NCBI GenBank assembly: GCA_002309345.1 | Contig: DBWZ01000067.1 | Location: 111,475-127,245 of the forward strand | Length of the DNA stretch: 15,771 nucleotides | Reading direction: 5' to 3' | Source of the DNA: Pseudobutyrivibrio sp. UBA1225 | GTDB lineage: Bacteria > Bacillota > Clostridia > Lachnospirales > Lachnospiraceae | Shown here: in pieces, positions 7,453 to 15,059 of the stretch | Layout: each line of letters opens with the position of its first letter | How positions within the stretch are numbered: the stretch's first letter is position 1 | Notes under the pieces: generated by a model | Told to the model about the DNA's origin: nothing | The model's input: only the letters and a program-made list of their open reading frames with translations | Database searches by the model: none | Made by a program: the position numbers and the translations under genes

Positions 7453-8460
7453 TTAACGAATTCTCTCAGTAAGTCCAAGCTTCTTGTGAACCTTTCTAAG
7501 AGTCTTGTTTGCAAAATATGCAGCCTTTTCACTGTTTTCCTTGATGCACTCATTAATGAATGTCTTGTCGCTTTCAAGCTCAGCACATCGCTTGTGAAAT
7601 GGCTCAAGCATATCAGCAACTGCTTCACCAACAGCAAGCTTAAAGTCACCATAACCCTTGCCATCAAACTCTCTTGCAATATCCTCCATAGACTTGTCTG
7701 TAACAACTCCGTAGATTTCCATGAGATTTGATACACCAGGCTTGTTTGCAACATCATACCTAACCTCTGCCTCAGAGTCTGTAACGGCCTTTTTAAACTT
7801 GCGGATGATTGTATCCTTATCATCTACAAGATAGATTGTAGCATTGACGTTTTCATCAGACTTAGACATCTTCTTGGTTGGATCTGCCAAAGACATTATT
7901 CTGGCACCTGCCTTGGGGAAATATCCCTCTGGTATTGTAAACACATCGCCATAGATATTATTAAAGCGCTCTGCCACATCACGACAAATCTCAAGATGCT
8001 GCTTTTGGTCAGCACCGATTGGAACCAAATCAGCCTGATAGAGCAAAATATCTGCCGCCATAAGAGCAGGATAAGTAAATAAACCTGCATTGATATTATC
8101 TGCGTGCTTTGCAGATTTATCCTTAAACTGAGTCATGCGATTGAGCTCACCCATGTATGTAAAGCAATCCAAAACCCAGCCAAGCTCAGCATGGGCAGGA
8201 ACGTGTGACTGAAAATAGATACAGTTTTTCTTAGGATCTAGACCTGCCGCCACATACTGTGTGTAAATACGCCTAGCGTTCTGTCTAAATTCTGTAGGAT
8301 TCTGTCTTACTGTAAGTGAATGCAAATCCATAACACCAAAGAAGCAATCGTAATCCTCGTGTAGGTTGACCCAGTTCTTAAGTGCACCTATATAATTTCC
8401 AATGGTAAGCTTTCCTGTAGCCTGCATACCTGAATATAATACTTTTCTTTCTTTTTCCAT
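7453..8460 (-). CDS. trpS: Tryptophanyl-tRNA synthetase
   Basis: TrpS charges tRNA-Trp with tryptophan in the cytoplasm. It is a class I synthetase with 335 residues, the usual bacterial length. The HIGH-type signature is SGMQATGKLTIGNYIGALKNW (about 10-30, with GNYIG at 21-25). The KMSKS loop is at 197-201 (KKMSKSDEN). The ATG at 8460-8458 has GGAG at 8474-8471, a rather long 10-base spacing. An out-of-frame ATG (8465-8463) sits nearer to that ribosome site and might lower initiation. The gene follows the DUF5662-like gene by 18 bases. I see no T-box leader in front of it, although tryptophanyl synthetase genes often have one in Firmicutes. It seems to depend on upstream transcription. Confidence 0.97.
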   Translation of the reverse strand: MEKERKVLYSGMQATGKLTIGNYIGALKNWVNLHEDYDCFFGVMDLHSLTVRQNPTEFRQNARRIYTQYVAAGLDPKKNCIYFQSHVPAHAELGWVLDCFTYMGELNRMTQFKDKSAKHADNINAGLFTYPALMAADILLYQADLVPIGADQKQHLEICRDVAERFNNIYGDVFTIPEGYFPKAGARIMSLADPTKKMSKSDENVNATIYLVDDKDTIIRKFKKAVTDSEAEVRYDVANKPGVSNLMEIYGVVTDKSMEDIAREFDGKGYGDFKLAVGEAVADMLEPFHKRCAELESDKTFINECIKENSEKAAYFANKTLRKVHKKLGLTERIR

Positions 8461-8478
8461 TTCATTAAATCTCCAATG

Positions 8479-9015
8479 TTATTTTTTATTATGCAAAATT
8501 TCTTTGCGAATATATTCGTTGGTTGCTTTTTCACCGTGCTTGGCAAGGTAATGTAGCATATCCTCTAATAATGCAGCCGTGTTGGGATGCATCATGTATT
8601 TAGCTCGTCCCTTTTCATAATACTCTAAGGCGCTTGCATCAGTATATGCTTCCTTTTGATAATTCTTGCAGGCAGCAACTCTGTCCACATACATCTCTAC
8701 AACGTATTTAACCGGCATCTCCATGCCCTTCATATGATTGTCTCCATCCAAAGAATAGTCAATCCAATATTCGAAATGATGCTTGTTTCTCCCTTTGTGA
8801 TGAAGCCATGCATAGGACAAGCCTTTGTCTTCTCTTTCTGCATTGTTTGGGCTCTTGTAGCCTTGATAGTACTTTGCTCCAACTGAAAACTCTACCCAAG
8901 AATACTTGGATAAATCATGGGTCAAGCCCTGCCAATACAATCCAACTGCAAAGCAGCCTTTCATAACAAGATGCCTATGATGTGTGATTGTTCTAAAATG
9001 TTCTAGCGCTTTCAT
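8479..9015 (-). CDS. DUF5662-like uncharacterised protein
   Basis: This 178-residue soluble protein has no signal peptide or membrane segment. It resembles the DUF5662 family, which has no known function. It is rich in His and Asp in a pattern that recalls metal-dependent HD-type hydrolases: THHRHLV (about 10-16), LTHDLSKYSW (about 32-41) and AWLHHKGRNKHHFEYW (about 69-84). The hydrolase idea is inference. Its ribosome site AGGAG (9026-9022) overlaps the stop codon of the GH13-like gene (TAG, 9027-9025), with the ATG at 9015-9013, so the two are likely translationally coupled. trpS follows 18 bases downstream. I recognise the family only by its general pattern, so the family name is less certain than the gene itself. 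Confidence 0.8.
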   Translation of the reverse strand: MKALEHFRTITHHRHLVMKGCFAVGLYWQGLTHDLSKYSWVEFSVGAKYYQGYKSPNNAEREDKGLSYAWLHHKGRNKHHFEYWIDYSLDGDNHMKGMEMPVKYVVEMYVDRVAACKNYQKEAYTDASALEYYEKGRAKYMMHPNTAALLEDMLHYLAKHGEKATNEYIRKEILHNKK

Positions 9016-9024
9016 TTATAACTC

Positions 9025-10881
9025 CTACTGTTTCTTTTCTGGTCTGAGACCAACAAGTACGCTTATGGAACTGCCTGGCACTTTGATTGACTGCTGGTCG
9101 TGAATTTGTTTAGGAGTAAAATCACTTTTATCATCGTATTCAGCTGTGTTAAAGCAAATTCGCCATCTCTTTCCAGGCGACAACAACGGAAGAGCCATAT
9201 CAACAGCATCATAGTGGAAGTTGTAGCAAACAAAAACATCTTCCTTTTCATGGGCGTAAGCTCCGTTGTAGAGAACCCCCAATGCTTTCTGCTCTTCACC
9301 AATTGTCATCGTCCAAGGCTCAGAGCCGTGGAATGACATATCAGGTAATCCTAGATGCTTGTAGTCGTTCATTAAAAACGGACTTTCTGCTCTAAGACAC
9401 TTGTGATTCTTTCTAAACTCTATAAGGGACATAACAAACCTTTGCAAAGTTGTCTTATTTTTGGTCTTTGTAAAAACAGTGTAGCCGACCTTGTTGTCCT
9501 GACAATATGGATTGTTGTTGCCCTGATGTGTCGCAGCCATCTCATCTCCCGCCACAAAAAGCGGAACTGCCTGAGACATAAACAACGCTGTAAATGCGTT
9601 TCGCATCTCTTTGAAACGATTCTTGTTAATTGTTTTGTTGTTGGTTTTACCCTCTATTCCATAGTTGAAAGAATAATTGTTGTTGGTACCATCTCTATTG
9701 TCTTCGCCATTGTCCATGTTGTGCTTCTCGCCATAAGAATAAGAATCCCAAAGAGAGAAACCATTGACATTAGCCATATAATTAACAAATCCGTAGGCTT
9801 GATTTTGCCTGCGCATATGATTGGCAAACTGAACCATACTTCCATTCATATGGTTTTCAATCTGACGGGTAACATTCATAAAGGAATCGTTGTAAACAAA
9901 CAGATGCTTTGCTCCCGCCTCACTGCAAAGTATTTCCTCCGGAATGTACTCATAAAAAATCTTGGTGTCAGCAAGATAAGGTTCTGCTGCCACTCGATCA
10001 ATCGGAGCACTGCAACCAACAATGTGGAATCCATCAACATGAAAATACTTAACATAGTACTTCAGACAATCTATGATGATGTCAGATGCTGTATCTGCAG
10101 CAAACGCCATCTCCATAACCACTTCCATTCCATTGCTATGGATAGTGGAAATCATGTCGCGAAATCCTTCACAGGAAGAAGATGCCCCTCCAAAGTACGA
10201 AGCTTTAGGAGCAAAATAGTTAGCCTCTCCAAAGCCCCAATAATTGGTTTTGCCTGTAGGAACGGTTGTCATAGACCTGATTCCCTTAGGTGAAATAAGC
10301 ATCTTTTTTTCTAAAAATAATTCCTCAAAATCATAAAGAGGCATAAACTCTATTGAAGTAACTCCAAGCTTTTTCAGGTAAGAAAGCTTAGAAGTAATTC
10401 CTTTGTAATTTCCAACCTTTGCTTCTGACATGCCTAATCCAGCAGTGAAGCCTCGCACGTGAAGCTTGTACAAAACCATATCTGAAGGGGAAATTGAAAC
10501 CTTGGTATCTTTCCAGGCCTTGTGGATATTAGATACACCAGAATATACCTTGAAAGAAGTCTTTTCACGAGTCTTTACATCAGCCCACTTATCTCGACCA
10601 ATAACCGAGGTAGCATATGGATCGACGTATTTCTCATCATCCTCTTGAATTAGATAGCATACCTTTTCTGGATTGATGCCTGAAAACTCAACAGAAAACA
10701 CTTTTCCTATAGAAAAATCCTCTGTAAGGGTAAATGCATTAATTCGTTTTTTCGAATCGATTTCATATAAAATAACTGAAACCTTAGAAGTGCTTGGCTG
10801 TGCACTAAATGTAATTGTAAAAGCATCTCTCCCACTAATTCGTGGTCCGAATTCTCCAAAATCTCCACGTGAAATCTTCAT
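9025..10881 (-). CDS. GH13 glycogen-debranching (GlgX/isoamylase)-like protein, probably inactive
   Basis: The 618-residue protein has an N-terminal CBM48-like beta domain (about 1-110), a GH13 TIM barrel and a C-terminal beta domain. GlgX-type landmarks are NYWGFGEANYFAPKASYF (213-230), NGEDNRDGTNNNYSFNYG (391-408) and AGDEMAATHQGNNNPYCQDN (444-463). GlgX and isoamylase cleave alpha-1,6 branches of glycogen or starch. The catalytic positions are altered, however: the region II nucleophile in GFRFD is Val288 (GFHIV), the region IV HD of AHDGF is Val372-Asn373, and the region I N-H pair is Ala261-Ala262. Glu311 may keep the acid/base position. The frame is intact with no stops, so this is a degenerate enzyme, not a broken gene. 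It heads a cluster with the DUF5662-like gene and trpS. The ribosome site is weak (GGGG, 10892-10889). A non-catalytic glycan-binding or regulatory role is inference. Confidence 0.85.
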   Translation of the reverse strand: MKISRGDFGEFGPRISGRDAFTITFSAQPSTSKVSVILYEIDSKKRINAFTLTEDFSIGKVFSVEFSGINPEKVCYLIQEDDEKYVDPYATSVIGRDKWADVKTREKTSFKVYSGVSNIHKAWKDTKVSISPSDMVLYKLHVRGFTAGLGMSEAKVGNYKGITSKLSYLKKLGVTSIEFMPLYDFEELFLEKKMLISPKGIRSMTTVPTGKTNYWGFGEANYFAPKASYFGGASSSCEGFRDMISTIHSNGMEVVMEMAFAADTASDIIIDCLKYYVKYFHVDGFHIVGCSAPIDRVAAEPYLADTKIFYEYIPEEILCSEAGAKHLFVYNDSFMNVTRQIENHMNGSMVQFANHMRRQNQAYGFVNYMANVNGFSLWDSYSYGEKHNMDNGEDNRDGTNNNYSFNYGIEGKTNNKTINKNRFKEMRNAFTALFMSQAVPLFVAGDEMAATHQGNNNPYCQDNKVGYTVFTKTKNKTTLQRFVMSLIEFRKNHKCLRAESPFLMNDYKHLGLPDMSFHGSEPWTMTIGEEQKALGVLYNGAYAHEKEDVFVCYNFHYDAVDMALPLLSPGKRWRICFNTAEYDDKSDFTPKQIHDQQSIKVPGSSISVLVGLRPEKKQ

Positions 10882-10983
10882 ATAAAAGCCCCATCCTATG
10901 GTGATACTTAAATTTCCAATTCTAAACCTAAAATAAAAATAATTAAATTCTTATTAAATCTGCCCTAACAGGGCAAAAAACAC

Positions 10984-11012
10984 TAGACATAATTCCTGAT
11001 GAATTATATCAT
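10984..11012 (+). promoter_or_regulatory. Sigma-A promoter of the DUF1292 gene with internal palindrome
   Basis: TAGACA (10984-10989) and TATCAT (11007-11012) are separated by exactly 17 bases, each 5 of 6 to consensus. The start would be near 11019, about 42 bases before the ATG. The spacer is filled by a perfect inverted repeat, ATAATTC-CTGAT-GAATTAT (10989-11007), a good position for a repressor. A short hairpin, TGCCCT-AAC-AGGGCA, lies just upstream (about 10960-10975). I found no convincing promoter for the divergent GH13-like gene in the rest of 10882-11060. Confidence 0.55.
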
Positions 11013-11060
11013 AATGACATGTCTTAAACAATTATTATATACTTTATAAAGGAGTGACAA

Positions 11061-11372
11061 ATGGACGAAAATCAAGTTTTTCCAGTTGATAATGAAGATG
11101 ATGATGTAGTTGTCACATTAAATTTAGATGACGGCTCTGAGGTCACCTGTGAAATCCTAACCATTTTCGAAGTAGATGATAAGGATTACATTGTTTTGTT
11201 ACCTCTCGATGAAAACGGCGAGCCTAATGCAGAGGGCGAAGTATACATCTACAAATATTTCGAGGATGAAGAAGGCACACCTTCTCTTGACAATATCGAT
11301 TCTGACGAAGAATACGCTACTGTCTCAGCTCGTTTCGAAGAAATCCTCGCCGATGCATCAGACGACGAATAA
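11061..11372 (+). CDS. DUF1292 (YrzB-like) small acidic protein
   Basis: This 103-residue, very acidic soluble protein has no signal peptide. It fits the DUF1292 family (YrzB of Bacillus): VTLNLDDGSEVTCEILTIFEVDDKDYIVLLPLDE (about 18-51), then EVYIYKYFED and a helical acidic tail ending in ARFEEILADASDDE. No biochemical function is established for the family. In Bacillus it lies beside the Holliday-junction resolvase gene yrrK, but not here. The ATG is preceded by AAAGGAG (11048-11054). It is transcribed divergently from the GH13-like gene and convergently with the helicase gene. Its last 124 bases overlap the helicase coding region on the other strand. It has a strong terminator. Confidence 0.85.
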   Translation: MDENQVFPVDNEDDDVVVTLNLDDGSEVTCEILTIFEVDDKDYIVLLPLDENGEPNAEGEVYIYKYFEDEEGTPSLDNIDSDEEYATVSARFEEILADASDDE

Positions 11373-13174
11373 TCTAATTTCAACTCACTTATAAATCGGG
11401 ACTTATCCCGATTTATTTTATTTGTGTAAGTAATATAAAGACGGCGCTTACATCTGGTGATTCCCACATAAAACAATCTTCTTTCTGCCTCCAAATCCTC
11501 TATGGTTTCCACCTTGTTTGTAGGAATAATCCCCTCATTAGCTTGAATTATAAATACATTTTCAAACTCCAAACCTTTGCTGGCATGTAAGGTATATAAG
11601 CCAACCTTTCCAGCTCTAGTTTGAGACTTATTCTTGTTTTCAAAATCAACTTTAAGGCGCATCATATTTATCTTATCGATGGCCTGCTTGATTGTTTTGC
11701 ACTCTCTGACTGTCTCAGCGATAAAATCTAACACACATTGAAATTCAACAAAATCTCCATCATTTTCTATAGCCTCTTGCCTCAAGAAGCTCTCGTATCC
11801 CATTGCCTTTTTTAAGTAATTAATTGCAGCATACGGAGACATCTTGCTCATAAGCTTGATGTCTGAAATAAGACCTTCTACTGTACGATAATTACTAGGT
11901 GAATTCTTGTAAAAATCTAGCATTCCCTTAAAACCTGTGGTTTCAACAGATTGACGGTGCAGATATCTCACCGGACGATTAAGGATTCTAAGCATTCTAG
12001 TTCTAGTGCCATTTCCTATTGCCAAGTGAAAGTATGCTTCTATATCTTGTATAATAAAATGTGTAAAGACGTTTGGCATTTGTTCCTTAAGATAAAAAGG
12101 AATCCTTCTAGCCATCAATTCGCTGATAATGTATCTGGCATCGGAGTGATTGCGATATAGAATTGCCATTTCATTTGGTGAAATTCCAGCTTTTGATTGC
12201 TCTTGTATCATCTGACACACCCACTCTGCCTCTTCTTTTGGTGTCATAAACATATTCGAAATAACATCTCCCTCAGCGGATGTGGCTTCTATCTCTTTTT
12301 CGAATCGATTTTTGTTGTTACTCATAAGGCGAGCTGACATTTCTACAAGATTCCTCGGATTTCGATAATTCACATTCAAAACCACTTTCTTCGTATCGGG
12401 ATATGCCTCCACAAAATCCTGCATAATTCTTGGGTCGGCTCCTCTGAATCCATAGATGGATTGATCGTCATCCCCAACACAAAAAAGATTATTTGTGTTG
12501 GCCGAAAGCATGGAAATCAGTTTGAACTGTAGACTATTCATATCCTGCATTTCATCCACAAGAAAATATTCAAATCGCCCTTGCCACTTTTTCAAAACCT
12601 CAGGATTATCTAGGAATAATTGATATGTCTTTTTCAACATGTCATCAAAATCTATCATTCGATATTTTCGTTTAAGTTCTTCGTATGAGTGAAAAAGCTT
12701 GATAAAATCATCTTTATCGCAAAACTTTGGCACATATTCATCTAGATGTAACGATTTATTATTGAACGCCGACAACTCTGAGGCAAATGTGTTCACCAAA
12801 ATAGAATCATCAATATCAATATCCGCTTTTTCCATGGCTTCCTTTAGTAGCTTGCTTCTAGATGTGCCAGATATAATTTCAGAGGATTTGTACCCCTTCT
12901 CCTTTTGCAATATGCCCCAAAACAAAGAATGGAACGTTCCAAAGGTTACAGGATAAACGCTATCCCATAGACCATTGAAACGTTCCTTCATTTCAATCGC
13001 TGCCGCCTTGGTAAAAGTAATCACCAAGATTTTTTCAGCTGGGACACCTGTATTAATAAGTTTTGCCACTCTAAGAGTGAGTACTTTGGTCTTGCCACTT
13101 CCCGGTCCGGCCACTACAAGACATGGTCCTTTCCCGTGATTAACAGCAACTTCCTGCATAGCATTTAACTGCAT
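11249..13174 (-). CDS. UvrD/PcrA-type superfamily 1 DNA helicase
   Basis: This ATP-dependent 3'-5' DNA helicase belongs to the UvrD/Rep family, which acts in repair and in removing proteins from DNA. At 641 residues it is shorter than UvrD or PcrA (about 720-740). Motifs in order: Walker A AGPGSGKT (22-29); TFTKAAAIEM (motif Ia region); Walker B VDEMQD (206-211, Met where DEFQD is usual); DDQSIYGFRGADPR (236-249); NYRNP (269-273); LHASKGLEF (529-537); RRLFYVGITR (565-574). The family's end motif SRFISEL is at 592-598. The remaining 40 or so residues are a Ser-rich tail read from the strand opposite the acidic DUF1292 codons, and may be non-conserved. The ATG (13174-13172) has AAGGAG (13184-13179) four bases upstream. 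It follows gltX by 56 bases and is probably cotranscribed. I give no symbol because UvrD, PcrA and other paralogues cannot be told apart here. Confidence 0.92.
   Translation of the reverse strand: MQLNAMQEVAVNHGKGPCLVVAGPGSGKTKVLTLRVAKLINTGVPAEKILVITFTKAAAIEMKERFNGLWDSVYPVTFGTFHSLFWGILQKEKGYKSSEIISGTSRSKLLKEAMEKADIDIDDSILVNTFASELSAFNNKSLHLDEYVPKFCDKDDFIKLFHSYEELKRKYRMIDFDDMLKKTYQLFLDNPEVLKKWQGRFEYFLVDEMQDMNSLQFKLISMLSANTNNLFCVGDDDQSIYGFRGADPRIMQDFVEAYPDTKKVVLNVNYRNPRNLVEMSARLMSNNKNRFEKEIEATSAEGDVISNMFMTPKEEAEWVCQMIQEQSKAGISPNEMAILYRNHSDARYIISELMARRIPFYLKEQMPNVFTHFIIQDIEAYFHLAIGNGTRTRMLRILNRPVRYLHRQSVETTGFKGMLDFYKNSPSNYRTVEGLISDIKLMSKMSPYAAINYLKKAMGYESFLRQEAIENDGDFVEFQCVLDFIAETVRECKTIKQAIDKINMMRLKVDFENKNKSQTRAGKVGLYTLHASKGLEFENVFIIQANEGIIPTNKVETIEDLEAERRLFYVGITRCKRRLYITYTNKINRDKSRFISELKLDYSSSDASARISSKRAETVAYSSSESILSREGVPSSSSKYL
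11391..11423 (+). terminator. Terminator of the DUF1292 gene, inside helicase coding DNA
   Basis: A perfect 11-bp stem (ATAAATCGGGA at 11391-11401 with TCCCGATTTAT at 11406-11416, CTTA loop) is followed by T-rich DNA on the plus strand (to about 11423). It starts 18 bases after the DUF1292 stop codon. On the other strand the hairpin encodes residues of NKINRDKSRFIS in the helicase. It lacks a T-tract on the minus side, so it should not stop helicase mRNA. Confidence 0.85.
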
Positions 13175-13198
13175 AAAACTCCTTAGCCAAAACTCACT

Positions 13199-13216
13199 AA
13201 AGGTTCCCCAACCTTT
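13199..13216. other. Intercistronic hairpin between gltX and the helicase gene
   Basis: AAAGGTT (13199-13205) and AACCTTT (13210-13216) form a 7-bp perfect stem with a CCCC loop in the 56-base gap. On the minus strand it is followed by AGTGAGTTTT, not a clean T-tract. It may cause partial termination or process the mRNA, but full termination is doubtful. Confidence 0.35.
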
Positions 13217-13230
13217 TATTTAATTCGTAT

Positions 13231-14679
13231 TTACGATAGTTTTTCAATCGCCGCTTTAATACGTTTGATGGACTCATCCTTGCCAAGAAGTTCCATCAAC
13301 TCTGTTGCACCGCCAGGTGTCATCTGCTTGCCAGAGACAGCAGTACGAACTGGCCAGAGAACGTATCCATTTTTATATTCATGCTCCTTTGCAAATCCCG
13401 AAAGAAGCTCAAACAAAGCATCATTAGAGTAATCATCCTGTGCTTCTAAAACAGGTAAAAGCTCTTTTAATACAGCAAGTGATGACTCCTCGTTAGTCTT
13501 CATCTTTTTGTGAGTATACATTGCACTATCATACTCAGGTACAGCATCAAAGAAATCAACATGATCTTTGATGTCTGGGAAGATTTCGATTCTAGTCTGA
13601 ACCATCTTTGCTATCTTCTTAAGATCTACATCGCTCTTGATATACTCCTTGAGATAAGGCTCGGCCATCTCATAGAATTTATCAAAATCCATCGCCTTGA
13701 TATATTCGCCATTCATCCACTTAAGCTTTGTAATATCAAAAACTGCAGGTGATTTAGTGATACGATGATAGTCAAACTCCTTAACAAGCTCATCCAAAGA
13801 GAAAATCTCGTTGTTACTATCAGGCGACCAACCAAGTAAAGCTACAAAGTTAACAACCGCCTCTGTCAAAAAGCCCTGCTCAATCAAATCCTCGTATGAG
13901 GAATGTCCTGAACGCTTAGAAAGCTTTTGATGCTGTTCATTTGTAATAAGTGGGCAATGAATATATTTAGGTACCTCCCATCCAAAGGCATCGTAAAGAC
14001 GATTGTATTTTGGAGAAGATGAAATATATTCATTTCCGCGAACAACATGTGTGATTCCCATAAGGTGATCATCAACTACGTTGGCAAAATTGTATGTTGG
14101 ATATCCATCAGACTTGATAAGAATCATGTCATCAAGCTCTGCATTATCAACAGATATTTCTCCATAAAGCTCATCTATAAATGTTGTTTTGCCAGTACGT
14201 GGATTGTTCTGTCTGATGACGTATGGTTTGCCAGCTGCAAGGTTAGCCTCGACCTCTTCCTTTGAAAGATTCAAACAATGCTTGTCATAGATGTGAATCT
14301 CTTTGTCGCCAATAACCTGCTTACACTCAGCAAGACGCTCGTCATCGCAGAAGCAATAGTAAGCCTCGCCCTTTTCAACAAGCTTCTTGGCATATTCAAG
14401 ATATATACCCTGAGCTTGACGCTCAGACTGAACATAAGGCCCCACGCCCTTATCCTTGTCTGGACCTTCATCATGTATAAGACCAGTTGCTGCAAGAGTT
14501 CTGTAGATGATATCTACCGCTCCCTCAACAAGTCTCTCCTGATCAGTATCTTCTATTCTTAAAATAAAATCTCCATTCTCGTGCTTTGCAACTAAAAATG
14601 CATACAGCGCTGTACGAAGATTACCTACATGCATGCGACCTGTAGGTGATGGTGCGAAACGTGTTCTAATTTTGCTCAT
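13231..14679 (-). CDS. gltX: Glutamyl-tRNA synthetase
   Basis: GltX charges tRNA-Glu with glutamate. In lineages without GlnRS it also misacylates tRNA-Gln for GatCAB. It is a class I synthetase of 482 residues, normal length. The HIGH-type motif is APSPTGRMHVGN (9-20). The zinc site CxC...YxxxC (Cys109, Cys111, Tyr131, Cys135) matches the E. coli enzyme. The KMSKS motif is KLSKR (252-256), and the anticodon-binding helical domain fills the C-terminal third. The ATG (14679-14677) has AGAGGAT (14693-14687) upstream. A TATACT -10 element lies at 14725-14720 without a clear -35 box. There is no recognisable T-box. The terminator at 14759-14791 insulates it from the small gene upstream. Confidence 0.97.
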   Translation of the reverse strand: MSKIRTRFAPSPTGRMHVGNLRTALYAFLVAKHENGDFILRIEDTDQERLVEGAVDIIYRTLAATGLIHDEGPDKDKGVGPYVQSERQAQGIYLEYAKKLVEKGEAYYCFCDDERLAECKQVIGDKEIHIYDKHCLNLSKEEVEANLAAGKPYVIRQNNPRTGKTTFIDELYGEISVDNAELDDMILIKSDGYPTYNFANVVDDHLMGITHVVRGNEYISSSPKYNRLYDAFGWEVPKYIHCPLITNEQHQKLSKRSGHSSYEDLIEQGFLTEAVVNFVALLGWSPDSNNEIFSLDELVKEFDYHRITKSPAVFDITKLKWMNGEYIKAMDFDKFYEMAEPYLKEYIKSDVDLKKIAKMVQTRIEIFPDIKDHVDFFDAVPEYDSAMYTHKKMKTNEESSLAVLKELLPVLEAQDDYSNDALFELLSGFAKEHEYKNGYVLWPVRTAVSGKQMTPGGATELMELLGKDESIKRIKAAIEKLS

Positions 14680-14758
14680 TCATATATCCTCTCGTTGAAT
14701 ATTCTTGACTCAAATATCAAGTATAAATAATTGCTTGGAAACATAATCCCTAGTTAAC

Positions 14759-14791
14759 AAAAATTTAGGACTGTGGAACCACAGCCCTAAA
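14759..14791 (-). terminator. Rho-independent terminator of the small minus-strand gene upstream of gltX
   Basis: On the minus strand TTTAGG-G-CTGTGG, a TT loop and CCACAG-T-CCTAAA pair as a 13-bp stem including one G-U pair, then five T residues (14763-14759). In the plus-strand sense the G-U pair becomes an A/C mismatch, which favours the minus direction. It lies about 70 bases after the stop of the small ORF at 14860-15020 and marks that stretch as its own transcription unit. Confidence 0.7.
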
Positions 14792-14859
14792 ATATTTTAT
14801 AACATATTATATTTTTTTCAAGAGTATATTCCACGAATGATATATACGCCACCATTAAA

Positions 14860-15020
14860 TCACTTGCGACCAAAGCAAGGTAAAAACCACTTTTTTATTC
14901 CCTTTTTTAATTTATTAAAATTTGTAATCTTTTTTTGATAGTTATTATTATTTACATCATAATTTGTATCATGTCTATATCCTATACTTTTTATACTTGC
15001 TTGCGCTCCATTAATGACAT
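14860..15020 (-). pseudogene. Small cationic-peptide gene, apparently frameshifted near its start
   Basis: The ribosome site AAAAGGAG (about 15035-15028) is correctly spaced from an ATG at 15020-15018, but that frame encodes only MSLMERKQV before TAA (14993-14991). The -1 frame stays open from there to TGA at 14862-14860, giving 51 residues from 15015: it starts INGAQASIKSIGYRHD, runs through VNNNNYQKK, and ends in a basic amphipathic stretch, KKGIKKWFLPCFGRK. Adding one base after ATGTC would restore a protein of about 54 residues. A terminator follows. The peptide has a single Cys and no signal sequence. I do not recognise a family; a peptide signal, bacteriocin-like peptide or RiPP precursor are only guesses. 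Alternatives are start at ATT, a sequencing error, or an untranslated RNA. Confidence 0.4.
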
Positions 15021-15059
15021 TTTTTTACTCCTTTTATACAAACACTCAATTCAACTAGT

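Noticed and set aside
7356..7823. 155-codon minus-strand frame overlapping trpS and the comM start
   Set aside because: It is an alternative frame of trpS, Leu/Ser/Arg-rich, with no start signal and no recognisable motif.
9403..10293. Long plus-strand open frame (296 codons) opposite the GH13-like gene
   Set aside because: It is antisense to a well-supported gene, has no ribosome site and shows Cys/His/Ile-rich composition typical of a shadow frame.
10960..10976. TGCCCT-AAC-AGGGCA hairpin as a terminator
   Set aside because: It is followed by A residues on the plus strand and by GATTTAATAAG on the minus strand, so neither direction has a T-tract, and no gene ends there.
14680..14800. T-box riboswitch in front of gltX
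   Set aside because: The TGTGGAACCACAG stretch superficially recalls a T-box, but it lies in a simple terminator hairpin, the canonical AGGGTGGNACCGCG element is absent and there is no stem I/specifier structure that I can see.
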